Assembly: GCA_039111635.1 (NCBI GenBank)
Contig: JBCAQO010000002.1
Coordinates: 3,472,001 to 3,536,000 of the forward strand
Source of the DNA: Heterobasidion occidentale
Taxonomy: Eukaryota > Basidiomycota > Agaricomycetes > Russulales > Bondarzewiaceae
DNA: 64,000 nt
Reading direction: 5' to 3'
Positions 34,339-47,900 of this stretch are shown here, piece by piece (within the stretch, counting starts at the first letter, position 1; every line of letters starts with the position of its first letter). The translations under genes and the position numbers were made by a program. The notes beneath the pieces are model-generated. The model was not told the DNA's origin. It did not search any database and saw only the letters and a program-made list of their open reading frames with translations.

Positions 34339-34940
34339 CGTTGCCGACTGAACCAGTTGTGCTCTGAAAGCGGATGACGATCTAAGACTCTTGCCCCACG
34401 AGATTTATAGCGGCTCGAAAGCAAGTAGAGAACATGGAAGGATATGACTCTGTTTCGCCCAGGATACCCTATTATATGGATGGAGTTATTAACGAATATC
34501 CCTAAAGCAGCGAGTGCAGTCGTCCTCTTGGACCTACAAGATGCTCGGTGAGTCACGGAACCAAAGCAATTGATGAGCAGTCAACATGACTCGCAAGCTG
34601 CCCACCCATATGGCGCCCAATAAAGCCGCAGTCAAGGCAAGGACATATCGGAAATTAGACCATAGGATGACGACGGTGGCCGATCCCGCCCAGAACCCCA
34701 CACTTTGCCCCAGAATCATGCCATTGGGCTGGAGTCAACGAACCACGCATGCGCATTCTTCCCACCTGTCCATCGGACGACGAACGACGTACCGCACCGA
34801 GAAAAGGCAGTTTTCACCGTATTGTAGCACGACGAACGTTGGAATTGTAAGACAGCAAAGCAAGATGGATTAAAAAACACCCCACTGCACACACGCGGAC
34901 ATGCGCGCAGTCGTAAGACTACAATACGATCTAGATCATC
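34339..34940. other. Promoter of the deaminase-like gene and 3' flank of the deubiquitinase
   Basis: No gene is supported. A hydrophobic 61-residue minus frame (34534-34719) has no ATG context or relatives I can recognise. Confidence 0.5.
34403..34410 (-). promoter_or_regulatory. TATA box of the deaminase-like gene
   Basis: CTATAAAT on the minus strand, about 65-70 bases upstream of the ATG at 34338. Confidence 0.55.
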
Positions 34941-37900
34941 TCAAGTCCGTGTGCCTGCACCAATCCGACGATAGAACAACAGATACGCGCACCGGTCATC
35001 GCGGTCCAAGCCATCGAAAACGTCCTCGGGGCGTATGTCTGATACGAGCTCATCGTCAATCCGTATCCACGCTTCGCGTGGTTTTGTGCTGGAATCCCGG
35101 TTAGGGTGTAACACATCAAGAGTATAGTGGCCGCCCGAAGCAGATAGACCATGATGATACAGAACTGATACCGATACGTGAGTATGTTGTTAGAGTGTCA
35201 AGCAGACATGTTAGTTGCTCACCGCCATAGAGTTGGTACCGCACAGGATGCGGCCATTTTCGCCCAGGTGACATAATGTCTGTAATCCCGAACTGAGCAT
35301 CGGTCCCTGGCCATATACGGAAGTGACTCACCCTTGCCGATCTCAAGTTCCGGCGTGAATTGGACCATCTTTCCTATTTTTACCACACCTTTGGCATCCG
35401 TATCATACAAAAAGCGTTTCATGTGCAGAACGAGAATCGGGGGCAGCGCTTCGATGAGAACCTGCTGGCTCGCCTCAATTGTGACTCCTGGTTTGGTAGG
35501 GGACGTGACATGGACGGGCTGAGGGTGTGAGATATGTGACAAAGCGTCCTGAATAGTGTGAGCATTTTCGCGCTGCGGGTGACGCGTCAGTTGTTGGCAG
35601 TGCCGAAAGACAACGGTTGGCTTACTTGGATGTCCAACTGCAACGATCTCCAGTCTTCGACCATGACTGAGTCACGTTGATGTGGGGCGCGGAGGGTCGA
35701 ACGGAACTTGCCACCAAATATTCGAGTGATTGGAGACTCGGTCGATTTGACCTGCTCATGGAGCAGATTAATCATAATGTGAGCACATCAAAGAAGCCAC
35801 TGACCGTTCGAGTCACGACCATCTTGTTCCGCCTTCCGACTTCTAACCAGCCGTCCTCACGCGGTGGTTCTTCTTCGCGTTCCTCAACCGCCTTTACAGG
35901 TGCAGGAGCCTTTACGGGATTGACGGTTGCCGAAAGAGAAAGGAGCTCCTCCTCCAGCGTGTCCAAAAAGAAACCAAGGAATTCCTCAGCATCTTCTTGT
36001 TGCCCGCCCTGCGTACAAAACAAAGAAATCAGCGCCTGAACAAAACTTGGATAGGCTTATTATAAAACTCACCCGCATGTTGTCGAAGCGCTTCTTTTCC
36101 TTCATGGCATCGTATACATAACTAGGCATGAACGCGTCCAGACCTTCCTCCTCCCTGTCATCCAGCCTGACCTCCTTACCCTTGCCCTCACTCTTTCCCC
36201 TGCCATTCACGCGCTTCTCTTCCGGAGGATTGAACTCTTTCAAGAACTTGATCGTCGCATCCACCAGTGGGGTCTGTCCTTCCTCATCTCGCCTGCCGCT
36301 GTCACCCTCCGGCAGCAATTTGCCCAACTCGGTGAACAAACGCCAGAAAGGTGGGGAGTAGACAAGTAACTGTAAAACGGCATTGGCGAAGCACATGTTA
36401 CCGCTGTTGACCAGTCCGCGTGGACGGATGCGCGGGGCGCCGGTGGCTGAAGGAAGGGTACCGGAGAGAAGGTTCAAAAGCTCTGTGCGACGTGCCGGAG
36501 CAACGCGAGATGGAGGCGGGGATGCAGGAATAGAAAATCCGACAAGGGAGGAAGTAGGGAGAGCGTTCGTCACTTTAGCGGCGGCACCGACACCAGGACC
36601 TCCTGCGGGTCGCAAGAGCGATGCCCAAGACTTTTTCGGTCCAGGAGTGGCCTTCACAGGCGCAGGAAGCACAGACGTGGAAGCTTCCGGTTGTGCAACA
36701 GCAGAGGGGGACGCTTGTGCCTCGGTGGGGGTGCTGGGCTTTATTTCGGAAACCTTCACCTCGTCAATGGGAGTGATCAAGGCCTGAGGAGAGACGGGCG
36801 ACTTATTGAGCGTCTTGCCTCCAGCCACCGAGACTGAAGTATTTGTGGAGACCGGGGATCCAGGCATGGGGGTATCGGGAGCTGTCGAGCTGGTTTCAGT
36901 AGCAGAAGAGGAAGGGACGTCAGGAGATGTCTCTGTAGACTCGTCCGTCGGCAGTGACTCAGGTGCGGTCAGAGGAGAATCAACACCATCACCTGAGGCT
37001 ATTGCCTCGAGCGCGGCAGGGAACACAAGAGGGGAAGGATGTGTAGAAGGTATCGGTGACGCAGGAGGCGTGGGCAGTTGAAGCGACTTTTCAATGACAT
37101 CCTGCGGAGGGCAGGCACGTGGCGAGATGATTATGCCAGGAGCACGAGAAGGATCGTTTGGACGACGGGACCAAATTGCCCATCCACCGAGGAAAGGCTT
37201 CGTGTTTGAGGTTGAGGCCGCAGAGCCATGCGCAGATACAGGGCTTTGCGCTCTTGAGCTTGCTCCGGATTCCGAAGGCGGAAAGGGTTCAGGTTCTTGG
37301 GCCGGATCCAGAGCAGGTTCATCTAATGATACTTCCGGAGTCGATGAAGAAGGAGAAGCTGGCTTCGGATCTACAGGGAAGCTAGAGACACCAGATGACG
37401 GCTCCCCATGCCGTGGCGGTGGGTGTGGTGTGATGATCAATGGCGAAAGCGGAGGCGGTGGAGGCATGGATAGCTGTTTGGGCAGGGGCGATATAGGTTG
37501 TTGGAAGGACCAATTCTGCGCATAGGCTGCGGGAGGTGGAACTGAGTGGTAGGAGGGCGAATAAGAGACGGGCGGCGGATGCGAATTGTACTTTTGCGGA
37601 TGGTGAAGAGGGTACGGGACTGTTGGGGAGGGCTGAGGTGAGTGCATTGCTACGTGTGGCGGCGCATGCATGTATGGCGGATGAGGGTGTGCGTGGTAGG
37701 TTTGGTATCCGGGTGCGGGACCACCACGAGAGGTACCGTGATATCCACCACGGGTAGGACCAGGAACAATGCGAGGTGAGGAAGGTTGACCGGGAGAATG
37801 ACCGTTGATGTTTTGCGTGGGATATTGATACGGGTACGGTGCAGGAGCGTGGCCATTGATAGGGAAGGGCGGGTACGCAGGGATGTGGGGTTGATGGTAA

Positions 37901-37947
37901 TACGTGGATGGTCCCGGGTGGGGATATGGGGATTGTGGCCCAGGCAT
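34941..37947 (-). CDS. Ubiquitin-specific protease, USP10/Ubp3 type
   Basis: This is a deubiquitinating cysteine protease (peptidase C19); relatives Ubp3/USP10 act with Bre5/G3BP in ribophagy and stress responses. Start MPGPQSPYPHPGP at 37947, followed by about 480 residues of Pro/Ser/Thr-rich disordered sequence with many PYP and HPP motifs. The catalytic domain begins GLVNSGNMCFANAVLQLL (Cys box), then GGQQEDAEEFLGFFLDTLEEEL. The middle has TRIFGGKFRS and LHMKRFLYD. The His box is HHGLSASGGHYTLDVL, and the end is RCAYLLFYRR before the stop at 34941-34943. Around seven short introns. A further in-frame ATG at 38001 is rejected because it lies inside a probable 5' UTR intron (donor near 38037, acceptor CTGCAG at about 37976). 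Confidence 0.9.
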
Positions 37948-38669
37948 GGTACTGGTTTCAAGTCGATATAACCTGCAGTATGATTGATGCGGTCGTCTCA
38001 TGGGTGATAGAAATTAAGCACATATAGAAGATGACATACGTGGAGATGATGATCAATCGCTGTGAAGCTAGAGTCTGAACAGTACAAATGCAAGGCCGGT
38101 TTAACAGGTTCCGAGTAAACAGCGCTGCAAGTCAGTGATGTTCAGGCCAGAGCAGTACGCCATAGATCAGCAACTTGGTCGACATACAAGGGCGAGAGGA
38201 GCGCCAATGTCTCGAGACTGTGCGACTTACAGAGAGTAACGACAAATTTAAGCCTGGATAACGATGCCTGCGACACGAGGCAATGCTACGCAAGGACAAC
38301 GAGCGGAACGGCAGAAGGCAGGGAAAATAAGAGAGGGAGCGAAGCTGCGAGGTCGTCGATGCACTTCAATTGGGCATAAACAAGACACAAACATCGATGA
38401 CTCTCTGTCTCGGTCACGTGCCCGACACACGACATCCTCCACGCGCTTCTCGCGTTCCCCGCCTGCAGCTTGACACGACTCTACGCACCCAGCCTCGAGT
38501 CAACACATCGAAGACACTGCGCGAGAAGAGAACATAGCCAGTATGCGATGTTATCAGGAAAACACACACCCCAATCGTCCACGTTGAGCGCTTAGCGCTT
38601 AGCACTTGTGTTGAGAAAACTACGCGGCTGGTACCTTATCATTATTCGCACTGTCATCAATGCAAGCAG
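37948..38669. other. Leader and promoter of the deubiquitinase; 3' flank of the coiled-coil gene
   Basis: Minus-strand sequence from about 38037 to 37976 (GTATGTCATC to ATACTGCAG) looks like an intron in the 5' UTR of the deubiquitinase gene. No other gene is supported. Confidence 0.5.
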
Positions 38670-41600
38670 CTACTCTACATCCGAAGCCTCATCTTCCACC
38701 GCTTCCACTGCCTTCACGGCTTGCGGTGCAGGCCTGTGCAGCGAGATTATAGAAGCCGAGCGCGGCTTTCCTGCAGGGCTATTCCCTGTCCCCACAAGCG
38801 ATGGATTCCGCATACCGAGTCCCAACATATACATCCCAGACATCGTCCGGGGCCGAGGCGGCGGCGACCTAGCGAGCGACGGCGCTGCGCTGAACACCAC
38901 ATTCGGCATCGGAATGCGCAGGTCGAGTGTCGCGAACGGACTTCTGTCACCGAGCGCAGGCGAGGATCCTCCCGCGGCGGAATCTGATGAGCCTCCACGC
39001 ACATGCATGTGCGCGGAAGATGCTGGGCGTCGCAGCCGTGGGGACGTCATGACGGAGCCGAACGTAACAGAGGGACTCGCAGGCCTGGGCGGCGCGAAGA
39101 AACCCGCTGCGAGTGAGGTCCACGACGGATTTGCGCCAGAATTGAGCGGGTTTAGGTCTGTCTCCTCCGGTTCGGGCGCAAGAGGCAGCTCGTGGACCCG
39201 TCGCTTGACAGCCGCAATGTCGTGTTCCAGGTCGTCGAGTTTACGTGAGAACTGACTCTGTGCGCGTGCGACCGCAGCTTCGGTCCCGTCCACGAAGGCG
39301 CGCACGGCAGCCTCCACTTCCCCGGCCTCGGCTTCGGATGACAGGGCGCCTTGCACGGACAGAAGCGTCTCGTAGCCCCGTGTGATGCGCTCTTCGTCAG
39401 AAACCCGGATTTCGAGCTCTACACGTGCGTCTTCATTGTAATCATCTAGTCGCGCTACAGCAGTCTGGAGAACGTTGAGAGACGGTGACGGGGGTAGTGT
39501 TGGTATAGTTTCTTTCAAGTCCCGAAGAGTGAGGTGACAGTCGCGGAAAGCGCGCTGAAGGGTATCATATCTGTCCTTGACTTTGGTGAGTTCGGCCAGA
39601 AGAGGATGAGGGGGAGGAATAGAGGGAGATGCTATTGATGTGGGAGCAGATGTATGGGCGGAAGGCGACGCGGAACTTTGAGACGCTTCGGACATGACGG
39701 ACGAATTGGTGATGTTGTCATTCGGAAGTTCTGGCGATATAGGTGACGTTGAAGGAAGAATAACATCCTGTGGATCATCGGAAAGGGACGAAAGCATGAC
39801 TCTTGGTTCTGGTTCTGGCAACCGCGGAGAGGGCTGGTGGATTATGTCCACAGCGGCCACCGTGATGACCGGAATCACATCCTCACATGGGGCTTCCGCA
39901 AGCCCTTTCTCCTTGGATGGCGTGACTGGTTCTACAGAAGCCAAAGTTTGTTCCGTGGAAAGGCTAGTTATCATTTCCTGGTAAATCGGAGCCGAGGTTG
40001 ACTGCGATATTGGTGGGGTCGCCTGTGAATCTTTAGGTGGTGTTGGTGGGGGAGGGGAGGTATCTTGGGTCGGAGCCAATATTCGTCCATCTTCATCAAC
40101 CTCTGCTTTGCCGAGGAGCCTCTCCAGCTTCATCCTCTTCTCCGTCTCATTTTGCAACTCCTCCACAAGGGTCTTCACAGCATCTTGGGCAGCCAGAATT
40201 CTCGCCACGCTCCCGATACCCGCGTTCACGCCTTGGTCCTCTAATCGAGCATCGGCGTCTACCAGAGCGAGCAGTTCTCCAGCATCCTCGACAACGCTGG
40301 CGAAGCCCTGCTGCATCTCGTTGCGCGACTTGTCATCGCCAGTTGCCCGCGTATAGGTCTCCGCCGCTCGGCGCAACCAGCGTCTGAGAGCTTCCGCGAG
40401 AGCGTCCTCGCGCCCAACAACCGCCAGCCGTAGCGCAACTTCGCGCCGACGACCATACGCCTCTCGTGCGAGTTGTTCGGTAAGCTCGTCTAACGCACTT
40501 CGGAGGCGCTCAGCCTGCCGACGCTCCGATGCAAGTGACGACTGAAGAGAGGAGACTTGAAGGTGCAGCGTGGACGTGGTAGCGGTATGGCGCGCCCTGA
40601 GATTCTCGAGAGACTGCTGCAGGGAGTTGGTAGTTGATTGTGAGAACCTCCTATAAGGTCGCCACTCGTAATTGAAGAATCAAGAGTGGGTAGAGACGAT
40701 ATACACGTACATGTACCGAGAAACCATCTTAGCAGCGGCCTTGTCGTCTGCTTGGTGCTTTTCAAGCTCTGTCTTTGCTTGCGCTAAATTGGCGCGATCT
40801 CGTTCTGCGTTCTTCTTCTCCGCCTCCCACTTGATCTCAGCGAGCTCTAATTCGCCGTGGAGTCTCCCAATCTCGTTCTCCAATCTCTCCGTATCACCGT
40901 TGAATTCCTCAAGCAGCCTCTGTAGTCCGGTCTTTCCATCCTTCAGAGTCTCGACCAACGTGGTGTCGGATGTTCTACTGACCCCGCCCCCGAAACGCGA
41001 GTTATGGGATGGTGAAGAGGACGGTGTCGTGGTGCTTGCTCTACCCTCAAGTGAGCGAACTAGATCCGCGTATTCTTCCACGACGTGGTCGGTCATTCTC
41101 CGAGCTTCCTCGGCAGCCCTCACCTTTCTCTGTAGCTCGCGCTCTTGGAATTTGCTCTGCTCCTCTCTGGCCCTCGTGCGGGCGGCTAGCGCATACGCTC
41201 CTTCGATCTCGTGCTTCGACTTTGCCAGGTCGCTAAGCGCGCTTGTCAACTCAGCAGTCCGCGCAAGAAGGGTCTCCTCCGTCGTCGTCAACTTGTCCGA
41301 CATGCGTCGAAGCGTGAGCGTCAGTTCCGGGACCTGAAGCATAGACGGATGCGGCGAAACATCCGGATGCGCGCGCAAAGCGGCCAGCTCCTCTCGTATC
41401 GCCGCGTTCTCGCGTTCCAGGATGTGCGCGCGCTCGAGTGCTATCGTGGAGTCCAGCGAGTGTCTCTGCAGCTTGAGAGAGGCGGCGTGAGCTTCATGCT
41501 GGATGGGGTTCACGGCAGAGGTGTGGGTATGCAGGGTACACTGATGAGTAGCTATTAGGCGGGCGTACGAATGTGAGCTTGCACCTGAAATTGCGCGACG

Positions 41601-41671
41601 GCAGATCGGAGGCTCGTTATCTCGAGTGCGAGAGGATGATCATCGTTTATCTGAAGCTCGACAAAGCTCAT
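38670..41671 (-). CDS. Large coiled-coil protein of unknown function
   Basis: I do not recognise a family with a known job. Exon 1 is MSFVELQINDDHPLALEITSL (41671-41585), spliced to CTLHTHTSAVNPIQHEAHAA. Residues about 45-280 are heptad-rich helices (LERENAAIREELAALRAH, EEQSKFQERELQRKVRAAEEARR, ERLENEIGRLHGELELAEIKWE). A second coiled-coil block follows (LQSSLASERRQAERLRSALDELTEQLA), with AREAYGRRREVALRLAVVGRE. The middle is Pro/Ser/Thr-rich. A third helical block (LDDLEHDIAAVKRRVHELP) precedes a Ser/Pro-rich C-terminus, ending DEASDVE at 38670. Length is near 950 residues, with two or three introns. The shape suggests a scaffold or cytoskeleton-associated protein; this is inference only. It diverges from the Hel2 gene at 42102. 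Confidence 0.82.
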
Positions 41672-42101
41672 GATGGCGGCGGGCTGGCGGTAGACGTAAA
41701 AGACCAATCGAGTTCAAGACCACCTATATAGAGGCGCAGTGAGATCAGCTGCTCGCCCCTTGGGAGCAGCGAAGAATCAGAAGCAGTGTCGCGGTCGGCT
41801 CGAAGGAATATAGCGGGGTTCTGCAGCTTGTCGGACTCTTCGCCAGCGACTTTCAGAACAGCGTCTGCAAGTATTTACGAGAGATGCCGTGGTCATGGTA
41901 GAAGCTACATTTAGGCGACTTTATGGTCTTTTTTCCAGATTTGGACATGCAAGATGCGCATGCCTGTCACAGATCCGTCACCGTAGCGTCACATATGGCC
42001 ACTGCATTGCGTGACAGCCTCGGGCCCGGAGCCTTAAAGACTCACTGCAGCTGAGCGTCCAACATCACCTTTCGCTCCAAGACCAGCATCCGTATCACAA
42101 T
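41672..42101. promoter_or_regulatory. Divergent promoter between the coiled-coil gene and Hel2
   Basis: About 430 bases between two start codons facing away from each other. No gene is supported. It contains CCTATATAGAGG near 41724-41734 (possible TATA for the minus-strand gene). Confidence 0.5.
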
Positions 42102-44579
42102 ATGCCCGACACCGCTATCCAGAACTCTGCATCTCAGAAGGCCCAACGTGGCAGAAGAACCAACAAGCGGGGGAGGAACGGCGGGCCCCGGTCAGCACCC
42201 ACCCCTGGCGCGCAGGCAAAGACCGATGGCGCCCCCAAGGCGAACGGTGCTCAGGCAGTGGAGGCGGCATCCGGGGAGGGTTCAAAGGAAGCCGAAATAG
42301 ATGAGAGTCTTGTTTGCTGGATATGTGCCGAGCCAGTAAAGTACTACTCGGTCTCGGAGTGCAATCATCGGACGTGTCACGTCTGCGCACTCAGGTTGAG
42401 GGCCTTGTATAAGAAGCTAGACTGTACATTCTGCAAGGTGCGTCCGAAAAATATATTGCTCTTCATCGGGCCTATAGGGAGGTGTTTTATAGGAATCCCA
42501 GCCATCGGTGATCTTCACAGTATCGGCGGACCGGCCATTCTCATCCTATTCGCCCACCGACATTCCTCACAAGGACTTCAAGCTGAGCATTTTCTTCGAG
42601 ACTCCAGAGATGATGGAGGAAACACTGGTCCTCCTCCGTTTCAACTGTCCCGAATCCAAGTGCGAGCACGTCGCGCAAGGGTGGAACGATCTAAAATTGC
42701 ATGTCCGTGCCGTGCATGGGAAGCTCATGTGGTGCGCCCCCTTCTGGCCTGCGACGGAGTTGCGAATGTTGACCGCGGCGCAGCGACTTGTGTTTGCGCA
42801 ACAAGAAGGTATTCGCGCACGAGCATGCTCTGTACACGCCCAACCAATTGGCGATTCACCTGCCGTCCATCCCTCACCCACATCGCAAAGGCGCTCCGCC
42901 AGAACAAGTCGAAGGGGGCGTACACCCGCTCTGCGAGTTCTGTCGAGAATGCTTCTCCGGCGACGACGAATTGTACAAACACATGAGGGAGCGCCACGAA
43001 GAATGTTTCATCTGCAAGAGGAATGAAGTCAGAGATCAATAGTCAGTGTCTGAACGTCATCAATCTTGCTCGCGATCATTGACATCCTTCCAGTTTCAAA
43101 AACTACGACGCTCTGGTGGGTAGATCGCATTGACGTGCGCATAACATCTTTTCATGTATGCCTTTAGGAGAAGCACTTCGACCACGCGCACCATCCCTGT
43201 CCCAACTCCTCTTGCCAAGCGCGCAAATTCGTCGTTTTCGGGTCCCTCCTCGACCTCCAAGCTCACATGGTCGAAGAACACGGCGCAGACATGTCTTCCC
43301 GCGACAAAAAGGCTGCGAGCCGGATCAACGCCGCTTTCGAGTTCCAAGAGGTCAACGGCGGCAGGCGCAGAGGCGCACGGGAGCGCGAGCCGCCGCCAGG
43401 TTCGCAGCCGCCAGGGCCTGCCAGGTCCGGTAACAGCAGGAGAGACCGGTTCGCCGGACATCTGACGGTAGAGGGCGACGCGAACGGCTCGTCTCCGGGC
43501 CCCAGCCGTCCTGCCTCTCCGCCTCCCGCTGACATGGACCCCGCTACCGCCGAGTACGATGTCTTCTTCCATGCTGCCGCCGTTGTTGTGCTCACCGGTG
43601 TCTCCTCAGGAAATACGCGGCGCTGTTCGCAAGGCTGAGGGCCGTCACTCCGAACCCGACCAACGCCACGGCCGCCGTAAAACTCTCGCTCCGCTCCTAC
43701 CGAGCGTCCGAGTCCGCCGCGCGCGACCTCATCTCGGCGGTGTGGAACATCCTGGACCGCGACCTCGACAACACAGCCAGCATCCTCAACCTCCTCATCG
43801 ACCTCATGGACGACGACGACAAGAAATCGTCCCTGCTCAGCGCATGGAACGGCTTCAAAATCGAGGTCAGCCCCCTCCACCCTCCACCCTCCCCTCCGTC
43901 TCACGCTCACGCCCCCCTCCCGCCGCCCACACAGCAACGCCGCCAGTTCCCCGACCTCGTCCCCACGTCCGTCGGCACGGGCTACGCCGGGATCGCCAGC
44001 GGCCGCGTGCTCAACGCCAAAGCGCTCACCGCCGCGCACCCCTCCCGCCAGTCCTCCCGCGCCGTCTGGGACCGTGTCGCCCAGGCCGCCTCCGCCTCCT
44101 CCGCCTCCGCCTCCTACTCCCGCCCCCCGGACCGCTTCCCCGTCCTGCAGCCGTCCTCCGCGCCCCCGCCTAACCTAGGCTTCCGCCAGCTGCACCGCAG
44201 CACCGCCTGGTCAGCCTCCGCGTCCGGCCAGCCCGTCCCCTCGCCCGCCGCTGCGCCGTCCTCCTCCACTTCCTCGACACCGGCCCCGCGCCCGCCACCC
44301 CCGCCGCTGCTCTCGAAAAACCTCTTCCCAGAGCTCCCCGCCGCCGCGCCCAGCCGCGCCAAGGCGGCGGTCGGCGGGCACAACGGGACGCTGCAGAAGA
44401 TCCTTGGCAGCTCGGCGCCCGCGACGCCCGCATGGGGGTCTGGGAGCGGGGGCGCTCCTCCCGCAGGTGCGAGTGCTGGGGCCGAGACGGGGTGGGGCGC
44501 CGTGGAGACGGTCGGGCGGAAGAAGGGCAAGGGGAAGCAGAAGCAGACGCTGTTCACGCTGGGCTCGTTCCCAACTTGA
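42102..44579 (+). CDS. hel2: Hel2/ZNF598-type RING E3 ubiquitin ligase (ribosome quality control)
   Basis: Hel2 senses collided ribosomes and ubiquitinates 40S proteins in the cytosol. Start MPDTAIQNSASQ at 42102, basic low-complexity leader, then the RING: CWICAEPVKYYSVSECNH, RTCHVCALRLRALYKKLDC, TFCK (about residues 72-113). Next come DFKLSIFFETPEMMEETLVL and zinc-finger segments FNCPESKCEHVAQGWNDLKLH, HPLCEFCRECFSGDDELYKH, HEECFICKR, and HPCPNSSCQARKFVVF. This RING plus C2H2 array is the family signature. A helical piece near RLRAVTPNPTNATAAVKLSL and LRSYRASESAARDLISAVW precedes a Pro/Ser/Ala-rich tail with FPDLVPTS and NLFPELPA repeats. It ends TLFTLGSFPT (stop 44577-44579). About seven introns. 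Convergent with Iml2. Confidence 0.9.
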
Positions 44580-44997
44580 GCGCTTGAGCGCGAGCGCCGG
44601 GGAGGGATCGGGCTCGGTTGGGCGGCTTAGCCCAGTGAGGGGATATCGATAGACAGATAGATACGCGGCGCGACACGCCATGTATGAGGTCGCGACGCGA
44701 TTGCATGAGAACGAGAGCGAAGTTCAGCATTCAACGTGCTCATCCGTGGGTGCCGCACGGCGAGAAAGACCAGCTGGCTGCCGATAATCTCCTCGCGACG
44801 CGTCTGCTATCGAATTTCTCCGGCCACGTTGCAGCCATAAATTATGCAGCAGAAATAGAACAAAAAGCCAAGAAAGCAACGTATGCGTGCGTGCTCGCGC
44901 GGTGCTATTATGCGCGAAGCAACCTCTACCCTCCAAGAAAAGCCCCAGGTCCGATCTACCCACAACGCCTCTACCGCCGCGCCGCCCCGCGCGCGGC
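44580..44997. other. Convergent 3' region between Hel2 and Iml2
   Basis: 3' UTR sequence of both genes, AT-richer than the neighbouring exons. No gene is supported. Confidence 0.55.
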
Positions 44998-47900
44998 TCA
45001 CATCCCCAGCATCTCCTTCTTCGCCGCGATCTCGTCCCGCAGCATCATGATCCGGCTATCCAGCCGCGTCGACAAGTCAACCTCGCTCCCCGCCAAGCCC
45101 AGCGCCGCGTCGAGCCGCTGCCCTGCCTCCGCGAGCGCGCGCGCCCACCCCTCGCGCGCCTCCTCCGGCACCACGCCCGCCAGCAGCGCCCCTTCTACAC
45201 CCCCCTCCGCGTCCCCGTTCGCGTCTGCGTCTGCACCCCACCCGTCCTCCCGCCCCTCCGCCCCCCTCCGCTCCCCCGCGGCCGCCTCCGCCGCCTCCGC
45301 CTCCCTCAGCGCAAGCACCGCGAGCTCGAACTGCGCGAGCCCGCCAACCCACGTGCTCACCACGACGCGCGGCTGCAGCGCGTGCGCCGCGAGCAGCAGC
45401 GCGCGCGCGGGCGCGAGGTGGCCCGCCGTGCGGTGCGCGATGCCGAGCAGGAGCAGGCGGAGCGCGTGCTCGTCGGGCGTGTCGAGCGCCGGGGGCCGCG
45501 CGGCGGCGGTGTCGGCGTCGGCGTCGGCGCCGGTGGCGGTCGGCGGCTCGAGCGGGGACGCGGCGTACGGCGTGCGGATGTCGATCGGGGGCGCGAGCGC
45601 GAGCCACTCGCGGATGTGCGCCTCCGCGACGTCCTTCCCGATGCGCGCGTGCGTGTTCCAGACTGGCGGGTGGGCAGGCGGGCGACTCGCTTCAGCACGG
45701 GCTCGCACCGGCAAAGCAAGGACAGAGAGAGCACTCACACACGCCGAGCTCTGCAGACGCGGCGCGGTCAGCGACGAGAGGGGGGAAAGCGTGCAGGGCA
45801 ACGGATAGATAGACGGACCTTCTGCGGGGCTGATCGTGATAGCCTGCGCGTACCCCGCCTCTGAGCCCGTCAACCGCGCCCTCTTCGCCTTGTAAAACGC
45901 GACTACAAAAAAAAGAAGAAAAAAACGATCAAAAACCCCGGATCGGCTCGCGGCTCGCAGAGGCACGCACGTTTCTTCTTGATCAGCACCTCCGTCGGGA
46001 GGTCCTTCCCGCCGATCTTCTTCCGGTCGATGAGCGCGGGGATCGCGTCGAGCAGGCTCTGCGCCGCGGCGACGTCGCGCAGCGACCATCGGCAGCCGGC
46101 CGCGATGAAGTAGTACGTGGCGTGGCTCCTGCGGGCGCGCGAGGCGAGGTGAGGAGGAGCAGAACATGAGATGAGCAGGAGCGAGAGGTAGGAGGGGGGG
46201 GACGGGGACGGGGACAGGGGGAGAGGAGAGAAGCGACGCACCAGGTATTCAGCTCCGTCATCCGCATGAACGCCTCCGCCGCCTCCTGGTAGCGGCGCTG
46301 CGACAGCAGCGTCCACGCGAGCTCGAACACCAACTACACGCAACGACACAACAAACGCGTCTCAGCGCCAGAAACCCACATCCACATCCACGCCCGCATC
46401 CACATCCACATCCACGCCCGCATCCACGTTCACGCATTTACGGTCACGCACACGCGGCGGAACGGCGCGTCGAGAGGAGAGGGGAGAACGGGAAAGGAGG
46501 GCGGAACGGGAACGGGAACGGGGACGGGGAGGAAGAGAGGGGGAGAGACACGCACGAGAGCGTCCGCCTGGACGAACACGCTAGGCCGCGCGGGGTCAAG
46601 CCCGCCCTGCAACACGCGAATCGCGCCCTCCGCGTCGTACGTCATGCGCAATATCTTCGCCTGCCGCCGCCATCCGCCATCCGCCATCCACGATCCACGA
46701 CGACGACGACAGCGACCAAAGCGAGCGCGCAAGCGCACCTTGTGAGCAGAGGGCGTAGAGGCCGGAGGGGCGTGCGCACCTGGTTCAGGATCCACAGCGT
46801 CCCCGTCGGGTACCGCTTCTCGAGCCTAACAGACGGCACCGCCAAACGCGCGCTAAGCAACAGGAGACGCAGCCAGGGGGGGAGGGAGGGGAAGGCTCAC
46901 TTGTCGACGATGACCTTGTACTGCTTCACGATATGCGCCTCGTTCGCCTGGTACCCAGACAGCAGCAGCACGACGCCGTGGTACGACATCAGCGCCAGCC
47001 TGCCCGCCCCAACCCCACCCAACCCCCACATCCACATCCACATCCACGACGACACCAATGACCCACACGCACGAACCGAGTCAGCGCCCGCCCAACAGGA
47101 GGAGTAAAAACCCGATCGGCGCGGCCGCTCCACTCACCCCGCAAACACGGCGTGCACGTCGTTCTTCGCCGCGGACACCGCGAGCGCCTGCAGCGCGAGC
47201 TTCCTGTCGTGGTCGAACCCGAAGAACCCGACCACGCTCCTATCCGCGCACCACCACCACCACCACCACCAGCGCGCGCGCAATCGCGTCAGCACGCATA
47301 CGGACCAGAAGGGACGCGCACGCACTTGACTTTACCCGGCAGCAGCGACAGCACCAAATTAAACAAGCCGTACCCTGCGCCCCGCCCAAACCCAAAAACC
47401 CATCAGTCAACCGCCCCGAAATCACGGCGGCGCGCGCCAAAATCGGAACCGAACAAAAAAAAAGACGCACCAAACGCGGCGCCCGACACGATCATCTCCT
47501 CCACGGGGCCGTCCTCCGCCTCGACTGCGAGCGCCGTCGGCGTCGCGGGGGTCGCGGGGGTCGCGGGGGTCGCGGGGCGGGGCGAGGCGGTGAGGGCGGT
47601 GCCCCAGCGGCCGAAGAAGCCGGTCGCGCGCGAGGAGATGGAGAGGGACGACGCGGACGCGGCAGGGGCGGGGACGGGGGGCAAGCTGGAGGAGGCGGCG
47701 GAGGCGGCGGAGGGCGCGAGGCTCGCGAGGCTGGTGGAGGACGGCTTGCGGGAGGGCCGGCGGGAGGTGGCGGGGGTTGCGTACGCGTCGAGGCCGGTGG
47801 GGAAGACGGTCTTGTAGATCCTGTGCTTGCGGCGTGAGGGGGCGCGGTGGGTGAGGGTGAGGGGACTTACTTTGCGAATTTGGAGTGGGCGCTGGGTGGG

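Noticed and set aside
34534..34719. Hydrophobic 61-residue minus frame between the deaminase-like and deubiquitinase genes
   Set aside because: No convincing start context, splice sites or relatives; chance hydrophobic frame.
37948..38001. Upstream ATG at 38001 for the deubiquitinase
   Set aside because: It falls inside a probable 5' UTR intron (GTATGT donor to CTGCAG acceptor); MPGPQ at 37947 is preferred.
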